From the NCBI GenBank assembly GCA_035559715.1, contig DATMAW010000250.1:1-17047 (forward strand): DNA of 17,047 nucleotides. The letters are read 5' to 3'. Origin of the DNA: JACQHC01 sp035559715. Lineage in GTDB: Bacteria; Gemmatimonadota; Gemmatimonadetes; Gemmatimonadales; GWC2-71-9. The first letter of the stretch is position 1, and each line of letters starts with the position of its first letter. The notes below the pieces were generated by a model. That model was given only the letters and a program-made list of their open reading frames with translations. It had not been told where the DNA came from and made no database searches. Positions 1 through 7,551 of this stretch are shown piece by piece. Both the position numbers and the translations under genes were made by a program.

Positions 1-528
1 CAGATCCTCATGCTCAACGAGCCGATCCCGGCCGATCAGGCGCTCGCCTGGGGGTTGGTGAACTGGGTGGTCCCGTCAGTCCGGCGAGGCGACACGTGGA
101 TTGAGCACGCCAATGCGGACGAAATCCGCCTGGCGCAGCAACGCCAAGACGGATACACGATCGACCTGTCCCGTCTCGACGCGCAGGTGGACGACGTCGT
201 GAAGCGGCTGCTGGAGTCGTTCCCGGAGTGCACGCGATACACCAAACAGCAGGTGAGCTTCTGGAAGGACCTCGCCTGGCACTCCACCGTGCGCCATGCG
301 CAGGACTGGCTGGCCTTGCACTACGCGTGTTGGGAGCCGCTCGAGGGGATGCAGGCGTTCGTGGAGAAACGCGCCCCGCGGTACGCCATGCTCCGGCAAC
401 GGGCCGCCCGCGGGCAATCGTCCGAGGCGCCGTGGGGGGCTCCGCTCAAGCGATGCGGCGCCTGTGGGGCTGCCGGGCTTCCCGCCGATCACGCGTTCTG
501 CGGCGCATGCGGCCGGCCGCTCTCGTAA
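1..528 (+). CDS. oah: 6-oxocyclohex-1-ene-1-carbonyl-CoA hydrolase, 3' part, with C-terminal zinc ribbon
   Basis: This is the C-terminal part (175 codons, open at the left edge) of an Oah/BamA/BzdY-type ring-opening hydrolase of the crotonase superfamily. The enzyme adds two waters to 6-oxocyclohex-1-enoyl-CoA and gives 3-hydroxypimeloyl-CoA, the step that opens the ring in the benzoyl-CoA pathway. The call rests on the crotonase-like stretch NEPIPADQALAWGLVNWVVP, the long Oah-type insertion after it, and the neighbouring dch, had and benzoyl-CoA reductase genes. An odd feature is the tail: after the hydrolase part come CGAC and CGAC pairs spaced C-x2-C-x11-C-x2-C, a zinc-ribbon pattern I do not expect in Oah. 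The catalytic N-terminal half is outside the window. The next gene starts inside its last 22 bases. The function is well supported by context and similarity; the role of the tail is unknown. Confidence 0.85.
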   Translation, partial: QILMLNEPIPADQALAWGLVNWVVPSVRRGDTWIEHANADEIRLAQQRQDGYTIDLSRLDAQVDDVVKRLLESFPECTRYTKQQVSFWKDLAWHSTVRHAQDWLALHYACWEPLEGMQAFVEKRAPRYAMLRQRAARGQSSEAPWGAPLKRCGACGAAGLPADHAFCGACGRPLS

Positions 529-1220
529 CCGGCGGCGGGCGCGGGATCGGCCGCGCGGTGGTGGAGGCGCTGGCGCCGGACGCGTGGGTCGCCGCGCTCG
601 ACGTGGCGTTCGCCCATCCGGGCGGACCCGCCGACGTCGAGATCGAGGCGGACGTGCGCGACCCCGTGGCCATGAGCGAGGCCGTGGAGCGCGTGGAGCG
701 GGAGCGGGGCGCGCTCGACTGGGTCGTCTGTTGCGCGGGCATCATCCGTGACCGTGTGAGCTGGAAGATGACGGACACCGAATGGAGCGAGGTCCTGCAC
801 GTGAACCTGACCGGGGCGTTCAACACCCTGCGCGCCGCGGCGCCGAGGCTCCGCAGGTCATCGTGCGGGCGCGTGGTGCTCGTGTCGTCCATCAACGGGC
901 TGCGCGGCAACTTCGGGCAGGCGAACTACTCGGCGTCCAAGGCGGGCCTGATTGGGCTCGCTCGCACTCTCGCCGTGGAGCTGGCGCGACATCGCGTGAC
1001 GGTGAACGTCGTGGCGCCGGGCTTCATTGCCACGGACATGACGCGCGGACTGCCGGAGGAGGTGCACGAGCGCGCCGTGGCCCGGACGCCGCTTGGCCGC
1101 ATTGGCCGGCCGGCAGAGGTCGCGGCCGCCGTGCGGTTTCTGTGCAGCGAGTCGGCGGGGTTCATCACGGGAGCGGTGCTGCCGGTGGATGGCGGACAGT
1201 TGCTCGGCGGCATCTGGTGA
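507..1220 (+). CDS. Short-chain dehydrogenase/reductase, FabG-like (bzdZ-like position)
   Basis: This 237-aa classical SDR has the TGGGRGIG nucleotide-binding motif at residues 8-15, CAG at 76-78 in place of the usual NAG, Asn100, Ser127/128, the catalytic pair Tyr141 and Lys145 (YSASK), and PG at 171-172. The length is normal for the family. I chose ATG 507 because TGxxxGxG follows at the usual distance; longer in-frame starts would lie inside oah. No clear Shine-Dalgarno is visible, so translation is probably coupled to oah through the 22-base overlap. In the Azoarcus bzd cluster an SDR gene (bzdZ) follows the hydrolase gene bzdY, and the same order is seen here. Possible roles are oxidation of 6-hydroxycyclohexenoyl-CoA alongside Had, or of 3-hydroxypimeloyl-CoA after ring opening. 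The sequence alone does not decide between them. Confidence 0.88.
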   Translation: MRPAALVTGGGRGIGRAVVEALAPDAWVAALDVAFAHPGGPADVEIEADVRDPVAMSEAVERVERERGALDWVVCCAGIIRDRVSWKMTDTEWSEVLHVNLTGAFNTLRAAAPRLRRSSCGRVVLVSSINGLRGNFGQANYSASKAGLIGLARTLAVELARHRVTVNVVAPGFIATDMTRGLPEEVHERAVARTPLGRIGRPAEVAAAVRFLCSESAGFITGAVLPVDGGQLLGGIW

Positions 1221-1272
1221 GTGGGTGAGTCGGGAACACAGCAGGCAGGGGCAGCCGAGGCGGGAAGGAGTC

Positions 1273-2031
1273 ATGCCGATCCGACTGGAAGTTGGCGAGG
1301 GCATCGCCAGGCTCACCCTGGAGAACCCTCCGGTAAATCTCCTCACCCGAGCGGTGATGGCGGAGCTGCGTGAGGTCGTGGGACGGGTTGGTGCTGATCC
1401 CGCGGCGCGCGTCGTGGTCCTGCTCGCGGCCGGCAAGCACTTCTCAGCGGGGGCGGATGTCGGTGAACATCTGCCGCCGACGCATGAGCACCTGATCCCC
1501 GAATTTGTCGCGACCGTGCAGGCGATGCTCGATTGCCCCCTGCCGGTCGTGGCGGGCGTGCGGGGCCGTTGCCTGGGCGGCGGATTCGAACTGATACAGG
1601 CTGCGGATCTCATCGTGGCAGGCGAAGGAGCGCAGTTCGGCCAGCCGGAGATCGCGCTCGGCGTCCTGCCACCAGTGGCCTGCGCGCTCCTGCCCATGCT
1701 GACCGCGCCGGGCGTGGCGGCGGAGCTGGTGCTGACGGGCGATCCGTTTGCGGCGGCGGCCGCCGAGCGCGTGGGACTGGTGCAACGCGTGGTCCCGGAC
1801 TCGGGCGTGGATGAAGCCGCGCTCGCGATCGGCGCGCGGATCGCGCGGCATTCCCGTGCTGCCCTGGTGACGGCCAAACGCGCGCTGCGCGCCGGCATGC
1901 GGGCGGGTGTGATTCGTGCGCTCGAGGAGGCGCGGCGGATCTACCTGGACGATCTGATGGCGACGCGCGACGCGGTTGAGGGGTTGCGGTCGTTTCTCGA
2001 AAAGCGCGAGCCGGTGTGGAGCCACCGATGA
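1273..2031 (+). CDS. dch: Cyclohexa-1,5-diene-1-carbonyl-CoA hydratase (crotonase family)
   Basis: This 252-aa enoyl-CoA hydratase-fold protein would hydrate the dienoyl-CoA made by benzoyl-CoA reductase to 6-hydroxycyclohex-1-enoyl-CoA. The two oxyanion-hole segments are visible: AAGKHFSAGAD at 52-62 and GRCLGGGFEL at 98-107. They are followed by QPEIALGVLPP at 124-134, where the crotonase catalytic Glu sits (Glu126). ATG 1273 is chosen because GAAGGAG lies just upstream (1264-1270); extensions upstream run into the SDR gene. Its stop overlaps the ATG of the first reductase subunit as ATGA, so the two are translationally coupled. The assignment to Dch (BzdW-like), rather than a general hydratase or the R. 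palustris BadK, rests on its place beside oah, had and the reductase. BadK remains possible on family similarity alone. Confidence 0.85.
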   Translation: MPIRLEVGEGIARLTLENPPVNLLTRAVMAELREVVGRVGADPAARVVVLLAAGKHFSAGADVGEHLPPTHEHLIPEFVATVQAMLDCPLPVVAGVRGRCLGGGFELIQAADLIVAGEGAQFGQPEIALGVLPPVACALLPMLTAPGVAAELVLTGDPFAAAAAERVGLVQRVVPDSGVDEAALAIGARIARHSRAALVTAKRALRAGMRAGVIRALEEARRIYLDDLMATRDAVEGLRSFLEKREPVWSHR

Positions 2032-3191
2032 CGGCGACACTCGACCTTCCGCGCGACGCTTCGCTCGACGCCTTGCTCCACGGATGTCGCGAGCTGGCGG
2101 AAGACCCCACGTTTCCCACCGTGCGGCGCTGGCGGGAGGCGGGGGGGAAGGTCGTGGGGCACTTCCAGGTGTATTTCCCCGAGGAGATCGCTCACGCGGC
2201 GGGTCTCTTGCCGTTCAAGGTGCGCGGCGCCCCGGTGGAACCCACGCGCGCGGAGTCTCATTTCGGGTCGTACCTGTGCTCGATTCTCAAGACGTCGCTG
2301 GAGCTGGCGCTCGCCGGCCGAGTGGAGCTGGATCTGTTCGTGACCCATCCGATCTGCGACGCCGCGCGCAACCTCGCGGGTGTGTGGGGCCGCAACGCCG
2401 CCTATCCCTGCCAGATCCTCTACTTGCCTCAGAACGCCACGTCGGCTCACGCGGTGGACTACCTCCGGGGCGAGTACGATCGGCTGCGCCGCGTGCTCGA
2501 GGGAATCGCCGGCCGGCCGATCACCGACGACGATCTCCGCGCGTCGCTCGCCGTGTACAACGAGAATCGCGCGCTGCTCCGCGAGCTGTATGCCATCAAG
2601 CGCGATTCCCCGTGGCTCCTGTCACCGGAAGACGCGTGGGCCATCGTGGCCATCGGTGGGCTCGTGCGGCGCGAGGAGCACAACGATCTGCTGCGCCGTC
2701 TCCTGCCTGCGATCCTGGGGCGCCAGGTCCGGCGTCACGACAAGATCCGGGTCGTGTTTCAGGGCGGATTCTGCGAGCAGCCGCCGCTGGATCTGATTCG
2801 GGCGATCGGGCGGTCGTGTTACGTGGTGGATGACGACCTGCTGATCGGCTTGCGCTGGATCCTGGAGGACGTGCCGCTGGAGGGGGATCCGCTGCGGAAC
2901 CTCGCCCGCGCGTACCTCGAGACCTCGTCCCACAGCCCGGTCCAGCACGACCTGCGGAAACCGAAAGAGGCGATGCTGCTCGACCGCATCCGGGGAGCGC
3001 GTGCCCAGGCGGCCATCGTCACGGCGGCGAAGATGTGCGAGCCCGGTCTCGAGGAGCAGGTGGCGTACACCAGGGCGCTCGAACGCGAGGGCGTGCCGTA
3101 CTTCGTGAGCGAGTTCGAGGAGAACATGTCGAGCTTCGAGCAGTTGGAGGTGCAGCTCGAGACGTTCGTCGAGAATCTGTTGTTCGACTGA
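2028..3191 (+). CDS. bzdN: Benzoyl-CoA reductase, BzdN/BcrC/BadD-type subunit
   Basis: This 387-aa protein of the 2-hydroxyacyl-CoA dehydratase D-component family is one of the two substrate-reducing subunits of ATP-dependent benzoyl-CoA reductase, a cytoplasmic iron-sulfur enzyme that reduces the aromatic ring by two electrons. Cysteines at 84 (YLCS), 110 (HPICDA), 128 (YPCQ), 249 (GFCEQ), 264 and 337 (KMCEPGLEE) include the expected cluster ligands; the last matches the KxCDP-like motif of the family. Length agrees with BcrC/BzdN (about 380-390 aa). I prefer ATG 2028, which overlaps the dch stop as ATGA, over GTG 2016 four codons upstream. A 28-base gap separates it from the partner subunit. 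The reduced substrate could also be a substituted benzoyl-CoA, as in the related Mbd reductase, but oah, dch and had nearby favour benzoyl-CoA. Confidence 0.92.
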   Translation: MTATLDLPRDASLDALLHGCRELAEDPTFPTVRRWREAGGKVVGHFQVYFPEEIAHAAGLLPFKVRGAPVEPTRAESHFGSYLCSILKTSLELALAGRVELDLFVTHPICDAARNLAGVWGRNAAYPCQILYLPQNATSAHAVDYLRGEYDRLRRVLEGIAGRPITDDDLRASLAVYNENRALLRELYAIKRDSPWLLSPEDAWAIVAIGGLVRREEHNDLLRRLLPAILGRQVRRHDKIRVVFQGGFCEQPPLDLIRAIGRSCYVVDDDLLIGLRWILEDVPLEGDPLRNLARAYLETSSHSPVQHDLRKPKEAMLLDRIRGARAQAAIVTAAKMCEPGLEEQVAYTRALEREGVPYFVSEFEENMSSFEQLEVQLETFVENLLFD

Positions 3192-3219
3192 ACCGCAGAC
3201 CGTTGCGAGAAAGGGTCTG

Positions 3220-4533
3220 ATGACGACAGACGCGGCGTCAATCGTGGGACGGGGGAACGCGGAAGGGGCGCGCCTGTTCCGTGAGTGGTTTGACGAGTTG
3301 TCGCGCGCGGCCGAGGCGGGGCAGGGCGGAGCCTACGTGTTCGTCATGGGAAGCCTCGCGGAGTTGCTGCGCACGTTCGATTTCCCGATCGTGTTCCCCG
3401 AGATCAACTCGCTCAACACCGCCGTGCGGCGCGTGGCGCACGAGTACCTGAACGAAGCCGAGGACTACGGGTACTCGCCCGACATCTGCGGATACGTGAA
3501 GGCGGACGTGGGCGTGCAGCTGCGCGGCGGCCACCATCCCATGGGTCGCATTCCCAGACCGGCGCTCGCGGTCAATACCAACGCCTGCAACACGTACATC
3601 AAGTGGGCGGAGATCTGGGAGCGGATGTACGGCGTGCCCACGTTCACGCTCGACGTCCCGGGGTCGCGCGCCGAGGGCATGCGCACCTGGCACGGCGACC
3701 GGGACTTCGAGAACGATCGGGCATACGTCGCCGGTCAGCTGCGGGAGCTGATCGCTCTGTGTGAGCGGGTGTCAGGCCGGCGGTTCGACGTGGACCGGCT
3801 GCGTGAGGCCATGGGCCACGCCAATGTGATGAGCGTTGCCTGGAAGCGCCTGCTGGAACTCAATCGTATGCGCCCGGCGGTGTTCAACGCGCTGTCGGAC
3901 GGCACCATTTACCTCGGCGTGTCCAACGGCTTCCGCGGCACGCCGGAGGGCGCCGCGTACTTCAACGACCTGGTGGAGGAGATGGAGTACAAGGCCGAGC
4001 ACCGCATCGGGACGGTGACGGACGAGCGGTATCGGCTCGTGTTCGTCGGCGTGCCGTGTTATCCCATCTTCCGGCGATTCAACGAGCTGTTCACCGAGTG
4101 GGGCGGTGTGTTCGTCAACTCCACCTATCTGTGGTTCGCCTCCGGCGGGTCCAATCTGGGATTCGAATACGATCTGGGCCGCCCGCTCGACAGTCTGGCC
4201 GAAGGGCTGTTGATCGGCGTGCGCGACGCCATGGACAGCATGCTGTTTCAGACCAGAGCGTTGGTCGGAATGATCGATGACCATGCGGCGGATGGCGTCG
4301 TGTATCACCCGATCAAGAGCTGCCGCACCGTATCCACCGGCCTCGCCGACAGTCGCCGCGCGCTCCTCGCCGCGCGAGACGTCCCGAGTTTGTTCATCGA
4401 GTCCGATATGATGGATCGCCGGGTGGTGTCGGAGGCGCAGCTGAAGAACCGGGTGGATGCGTTCTTTGAAGGGTTGGCGGGGAGGAAGCAATCGGCGATC
4501 AAGGAGCAACGGTGGCATACGCAGCCGGGGTAG
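3220..4533 (+). CDS. bzdO: Benzoyl-CoA reductase, BzdO/BcrB/BadE-type subunit
   Basis: This 437-aa protein is the second 2-hydroxyacyl-CoA dehydratase-like subunit, which pairs with the preceding protein to hold the active-site iron-sulfur cluster. Likely cluster or structural cysteines are at 90 (SPDICGY), 123 (NACNTYIKW), 280 (GVPCYPIF) and 368 (IKSCRTV). The family-typical NTNACNTY and GGVFVNSTYLWFASGG stretches are present. Length matches BcrB/BzdO (about 435-450 aa). ATG 3220 follows an AAAGGG-like ribosome site. The last 22 bases overlap the start of the first ATPase subunit. Nothing looks truncated. Confidence 0.92.
   Translation: MTTDAASIVGRGNAEGARLFREWFDELSRAAEAGQGGAYVFVMGSLAELLRTFDFPIVFPEINSLNTAVRRVAHEYLNEAEDYGYSPDICGYVKADVGVQLRGGHHPMGRIPRPALAVNTNACNTYIKWAEIWERMYGVPTFTLDVPGSRAEGMRTWHGDRDFENDRAYVAGQLRELIALCERVSGRRFDVDRLREAMGHANVMSVAWKRLLELNRMRPAVFNALSDGTIYLGVSNGFRGTPEGAAYFNDLVEEMEYKAEHRIGTVTDERYRLVFVGVPCYPIFRRFNELFTEWGGVFVNSTYLWFASGGSNLGFEYDLGRPLDSLAEGLLIGVRDAMDSMLFQTRALVGMIDDHAADGVVYHPIKSCRTVSTGLADSRRALLAARDVPSLFIESDMMDRRVVSEAQLKNRVDAFFEGLAGRKQSAIKEQRWHTQPG
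4501..4506 (+). promoter_or_regulatory. Ribosome binding site deciding the GTG start of bzdP
   Basis: AAGGAG sits five bases before GTG 4512, inside the end of bzdO. It supports the GTG start and shows that the ATPase subunit has its own ribosome site despite the gene overlap. Confidence 0.6.
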
Positions 4534-5330
4534 ACGTCGGCTCCACGCAGACCAAGGCCGTGATCCTGGACGAGCGGCGCGCGATCGTGGCGCGGGCCCT
4601 CACGGAAACCGGCGCCAACGTCATTCGCGCGGCGGAGCGGGCATATGCGGAGGCGCTGCAAGCCGCCCGGCTGCGAGAGGAAGAAGTTGAGTTCGTGGTG
4701 GGAACGGGCTACGGCCGGTACAAGGTGACGTTCGGCAACACGCAGGTGACCGAGATCTCGTGTCACGGGCGCGGCGCCGTCCACATGTTCCCCCGGACCC
4801 GCACCGTCCTCGACATGGGCGGTCAGGACACGAAGGCGATCCGCGTATCCCCCGCGGGCGAGATCCTCGACTTCTGCATGAACGACAAGTGCGCGGCGGG
4901 AACGGGTCGGTTCCTGGGAGCGGCGGCGGCCGCCCTCGACATCCCACTCGATCAACTCGGACCCACGGCGCTCCGCGGCGAACGTCCGGTCAAGATCTCG
5001 ACCACGTGCACGGTGTTCGCGGAATCGGAAGTGCTGTCGTGGCTCGGCAGGGGGAAGAAGATCGAGGACATCCTGCTCGGTGTGCACCAGTCCATCGCGG
5101 CGCGATCGCTCGGGTTGTTGCGCCGGGTGGGCATCGAGGAAGACGTGACGTTCACGGGTGGTGTGGCGAAGAACGGGGCCATGGTGGCCGCGCTCACGGA
5201 GCGGTTGGGCCGGGCGCCGAACGTGTCCGAGGATTCGCATTTCATGGGGGCGCTCGGCGCGGCGCTATTCGCGCTGGATCACATCGTCGCGAGCCGGGCG
5301 CCGGTAAGCGGGTCGGGAAGGGCGGCGTGA
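4512..5330 (+). CDS. bzdP: Benzoyl-CoA reductase ATPase subunit, BzdP/BcrA/BadF position
   Basis: This 272-aa protein of the BadF/BadG/BcrA/BcrD ATPase family (ASKHA fold) belongs to the module that hydrolyses ATP and passes electrons from ferredoxin to the ring-reducing subunits. Visible motifs are phosphate-1 DVGSTQTK (8-15), GTGYGRYKV (64-72), phosphate-2 DMGGQDTK (101-108), NDKCAAGTG (124-132) with Cys127, TCTVFAESEV (165-174) with Cys166, and FTGGVAKN (214-221). The two cysteines are those that bind the [4Fe-4S] cluster between the two ATPase subunits. At 272 aa it lacks the large insertion that makes Thauera BcrA about 440 aa, so the complex looks bzd-like. P versus Q is assigned by gene order only. 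Its stop overlaps the next start as GTGA. Confidence 0.88.
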   Translation: MAYAAGVDVGSTQTKAVILDERRAIVARALTETGANVIRAAERAYAEALQAARLREEEVEFVVGTGYGRYKVTFGNTQVTEISCHGRGAVHMFPRTRTVLDMGGQDTKAIRVSPAGEILDFCMNDKCAAGTGRFLGAAAAALDIPLDQLGPTALRGERPVKISTTCTVFAESEVLSWLGRGKKIEDILLGVHQSIAARSLGLLRRVGIEEDVTFTGGVAKNGAMVAALTERLGRAPNVSEDSHFMGALGAALFALDHIVASRAPVSGSGRAA

Positions 5331-6208
5331 GCGCCACGCGCGGGCCGGGCGACAGCGGGGACAGGAGCGGCCAAGGCGGCCGGGAGCGCTCGATCGAGGC
5401 ATGGTCGTGGACGGCCGGGATTGACGTCGGCTCGACGTACACCAAGGCGGTCGTGCTGCGGAGCGACGGAGAGATCGCCGGGCGCGCGATGGAGCCCACC
5501 GGGTTCCGGCTGGCCGAGGTTGCCGAGCGGGTACTGGAGAGCGCGCTGTTCCAGGCGGACATCCGGCGGGACGACGTGGGGTACGTGATTGCGACGGGAT
5601 TCGGGCGTCATCAGGTGACCGTCGCGGACCTCCAGGTCACCGACCTCACCGCTGCGGCCCGGGGCGCGACGTTTTTCTTCCCGGGCACGCGCACCGTGCT
5701 CGACATCGGCGGCCAGACGATGAAGGCCAGCAGGTTGGGCGAGGATCGCAAGGTCAAGTCGTTTCGACTCAACGACAAGTGCGCGGCGGGCACGGGCGCC
5801 TTTCTGGAGAAGACCGCGCGGTACATGGGCTATCGCACCGAAGAGATCGGCCCGCTGGTGGCGACCTCGAAGGAGGCGATCCCCATCTCCGGCGTGTGCG
5901 CGGTGTTCGCCGAATCCGAGGTGATCAATCATCTCAGCCAGGGCGTGGCTCCGGCGGACATCATGCACGGCGCCATCGTTTCGCTCGTGAGCCGATCGGT
6001 GCAGCTCATGAAGCGCGTGCGCATGGAGCCCGAGTTCACGCTGATCGGCGGCATTCTGCGGTTCGAGCGGCTGGCGGAGGTGGTGAAGCTTCAACTTGCC
6101 AGTGCCGTGAACGTCCCCGCGGGTGACTTGGTACAGTATGCGTCGGCGCTTGGAGCGGCGGTGTTGGCAAGACAGCGGGTGAGGCAAGCGGCGGCGGGGG
6201 CGGCGTGA
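5327..6208 (+). CDS. bzdQ: Benzoyl-CoA reductase ATPase subunit, BzdQ/BcrD/BadG position
   Basis: This second ATPase subunit (293 aa from GTG 5327) would form a heterodimer with the preceding protein around a shared [4Fe-4S] cluster. Motifs are DVGSTYTK (33-40), ATGFGRHQV (89-97), DIGGQTMK (126-133), NDKCAAGTG (149-157) with Cys152, VCAVFAESEV (190-199) with Cys191, and LIGGILRFERL (239-249). GTG 5327 is chosen because it overlaps the previous stop as GTGA. It gives a polar Gly/Arg/Ser-rich N-terminal extension of about 28 residues before the ATPase fold, so a later start cannot be fully excluded. The phosphate-2 loop reads GGQT where the partner has GGQD, which suggests that the two nucleotide sites are not equivalent. 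The stop overlaps the next gene as GTGA. Confidence 0.88.
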   Translation: MSATRGPGDSGDRSGQGGRERSIEAWSWTAGIDVGSTYTKAVVLRSDGEIAGRAMEPTGFRLAEVAERVLESALFQADIRRDDVGYVIATGFGRHQVTVADLQVTDLTAAARGATFFFPGTRTVLDIGGQTMKASRLGEDRKVKSFRLNDKCAAGTGAFLEKTARYMGYRTEEIGPLVATSKEAIPISGVCAVFAESEVINHLSQGVAPADIMHGAIVSLVSRSVQLMKRVRMEPEFTLIGGILRFERLAEVVKLQLASAVNVPAGDLVQYASALGAAVLARQRVRQAAAGAA

Positions 6209-6525
6209 GGCGGAGGAAGGGGAGCAGCGCCGGGAGCCGCGGGGAAGAGGCCGCCCGTTCCCTGGGGGTGATCGTTGAAGCAGAGGCCCGCCGCGTGTTG
6301 TCGGAGGCGCAGCTCGCGGCCGATCCGGAACTCGTCGCCCAGGGCTGGGAGCGGCGGTTCGTGACGGACGCCGCGCGAATGGACGAAGTCGTCGCGCTGT
6401 ACCAGGACCTTGGCTACGACGTGCGCGCCGAGCCGATGCGCCACACGGAGTTCAACGAGCAGTGCAACGAGTGCGAGCTCGCGAACCTGCTGCGGTTCCG
6501 AACGATCTATACGCGGAGGAGGTGA
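6205..6525 (+). CDS. Small conserved-looking CxxC protein of unknown function in the reductase operon
   Basis: I do not recognise this 106-aa protein with confidence. It starts with GTG overlapping the bzdQ stop (GTGA) and ends four bases before had, so it is translated as part of the operon. The N-terminal 20 residues are basic and low in complexity. The middle (about 45-75) reads GWERRFVTDAARMDEVV and LYQDLGYDVRAEP, consistent with a small alpha-beta fold. The C-terminus has CNEC (CxxC, about residues 89-92) followed by LLRFRTIYTRRR. Proteins with a similar GWxRRF...CxxC...FRTIYTRR layout occur, as far as I recall, near other acyl-CoA reductase or dehydratase genes. The CxxC pair could bind metal or a cluster or help assemble the reductase, but no function is shown. 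Confidence 0.75.
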   Translation: MRRRKGSSAGSRGEEAARSLGVIVEAEARRVLSEAQLAADPELVAQGWERRFVTDAARMDEVVALYQDLGYDVRAEPMRHTEFNEQCNECELANLLRFRTIYTRRR

Positions 6526-6528
6526 CCG

Positions 6529-7551
6529 GTGAGAGCTGCGGTGTTTCACGCGTCCGGGCGCCCGCTGGAAGTCAAGGAAGTTCCCACTCCTCAGCCGGCG
6601 GCCGGGGAGGCTCTGATTCGCGTGGCCGGCTGCGGCATGTGCCATACGGACCTGCACTATCTCGACCATGGCGTGAAGCCGTTCAAGGCGCCGCCGCTGA
6701 TCCTGGGGCACGAGGTGGCAGGCGTGGTGGAGGCCGTGGGCGCGGGCGTGACGGGCCGGGCGCCGGGAGACCGCGTACTGATCCCCGCGGTTCTGTCCTG
6801 CGGGCGCTGCGGCTACTGCCGGCAGGGCCGGGAGAACCTGTGCGATCGGCTGGTGATGCTGGGGAACAACATCAACGGCGGCTACGCCGAGTTTGTGGCC
6901 GTTCCGGCCGATGAATTGATCATCGTGCCGCCGGAGTTGCCGCTGGAGCACGCGTGCGTGATCGCCGATGCCGTCGCCACACCGTATCACGCGGTGACCC
7001 GCCGCGGGCACGTGCGCCCCGGACAGTGGGTGGCCGTGGTTGGCTGCGGCGGCGTGGGACTCAACGTTGTCCAGTGCGCGGCGGCGGCGGGCGGACAGGT
7101 GGTGGCCCTGGATCACAACGACGACCGGCTGGCGATGGCGCGGCGGCTCGGCGCGGCGCACACCGTGAATCCGAAGACAATCCAGCGCCCGGACAAGCGC
7201 GTGCGCGAGATCACCGGCGGCGGCGCCGATGTGGCGTTCGAGGCGGTGGGCGCCCCGGCAACGATCGCGGCGGCGTACGGCCTGCTGAGGCGCGGTGGGC
7301 GTCTGTGCGTGATCGGTTATTCGGCGGAAGAGGTGACGCTGTCCGCCGCGCGGTTGATGTATTACGAGCTCGAGGTCGTGGGATGCCTCGGGTGCGGGGC
7401 GGGCGAGTACCCGGAGATCATGAGCCTCGTGGCCGCTGGCAAGATCCAGCTGGACCCGATCGTGAGCGGGACGATTCCGCTGGATTGCATCAACGAAGGA
7501 ATGGATCGACTGCGGCGAGGCGAAGGCGTGCGGTGGGTGGTAACGCCATGA
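6529..7551 (+). CDS. had: 6-hydroxycyclohex-1-ene-1-carbonyl-CoA dehydrogenase (zinc alcohol dehydrogenase family)
   Basis: This 340-aa medium-chain dehydrogenase would oxidise 6-hydroxycyclohex-1-enoyl-CoA to the 6-oxo compound with NAD+, providing the substrate of Oah. Catalytic zinc ligands are seen in GCGMCHTD (34-41, Cys35 or Cys38) and GHE (60-62). The structural zinc lobe has cysteines 91, 94, 97 and 105. The Rossmann motif is GCGGVG at 172-177, with an acidic residue (DHN) at the end of the second strand, as expected for NAD+. GTG 6529 is chosen because of the strong GGAGGAGG at 6515-6522. The stop overlaps the hemerythrin-like start as ATGA. A general alcohol dehydrogenase is the alternative; the operon makes Had (BzdX) the better call. 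Confidence 0.87.
   Translation: MRAAVFHASGRPLEVKEVPTPQPAAGEALIRVAGCGMCHTDLHYLDHGVKPFKAPPLILGHEVAGVVEAVGAGVTGRAPGDRVLIPAVLSCGRCGYCRQGRENLCDRLVMLGNNINGGYAEFVAVPADELIIVPPELPLEHACVIADAVATPYHAVTRRGHVRPGQWVAVVGCGGVGLNVVQCAAAAGGQVVALDHNDDRLAMARRLGAAHTVNPKTIQRPDKRVREITGGGADVAFEAVGAPATIAAAYGLLRRGGRLCVIGYSAEEVTLSAARLMYYELEVVGCLGCGAGEYPEIMSLVAAGKIQLDPIVSGTIPLDCINEGMDRLRRGEGVRWVVTP

Noticed and set aside
858..1898. 346-codon - strand frame across the SDR and dch
   Set aside because: It is antisense to two genes with complete catalytic motifs, and its Ser/Arg/Ala-rich composition is typical of shadows.
6091..7161. 356-codon - strand frame across bzdQ, the small CxxC gene and had
   Set aside because: It crosses three well-supported + strand genes and is a composition artefact of high GC.
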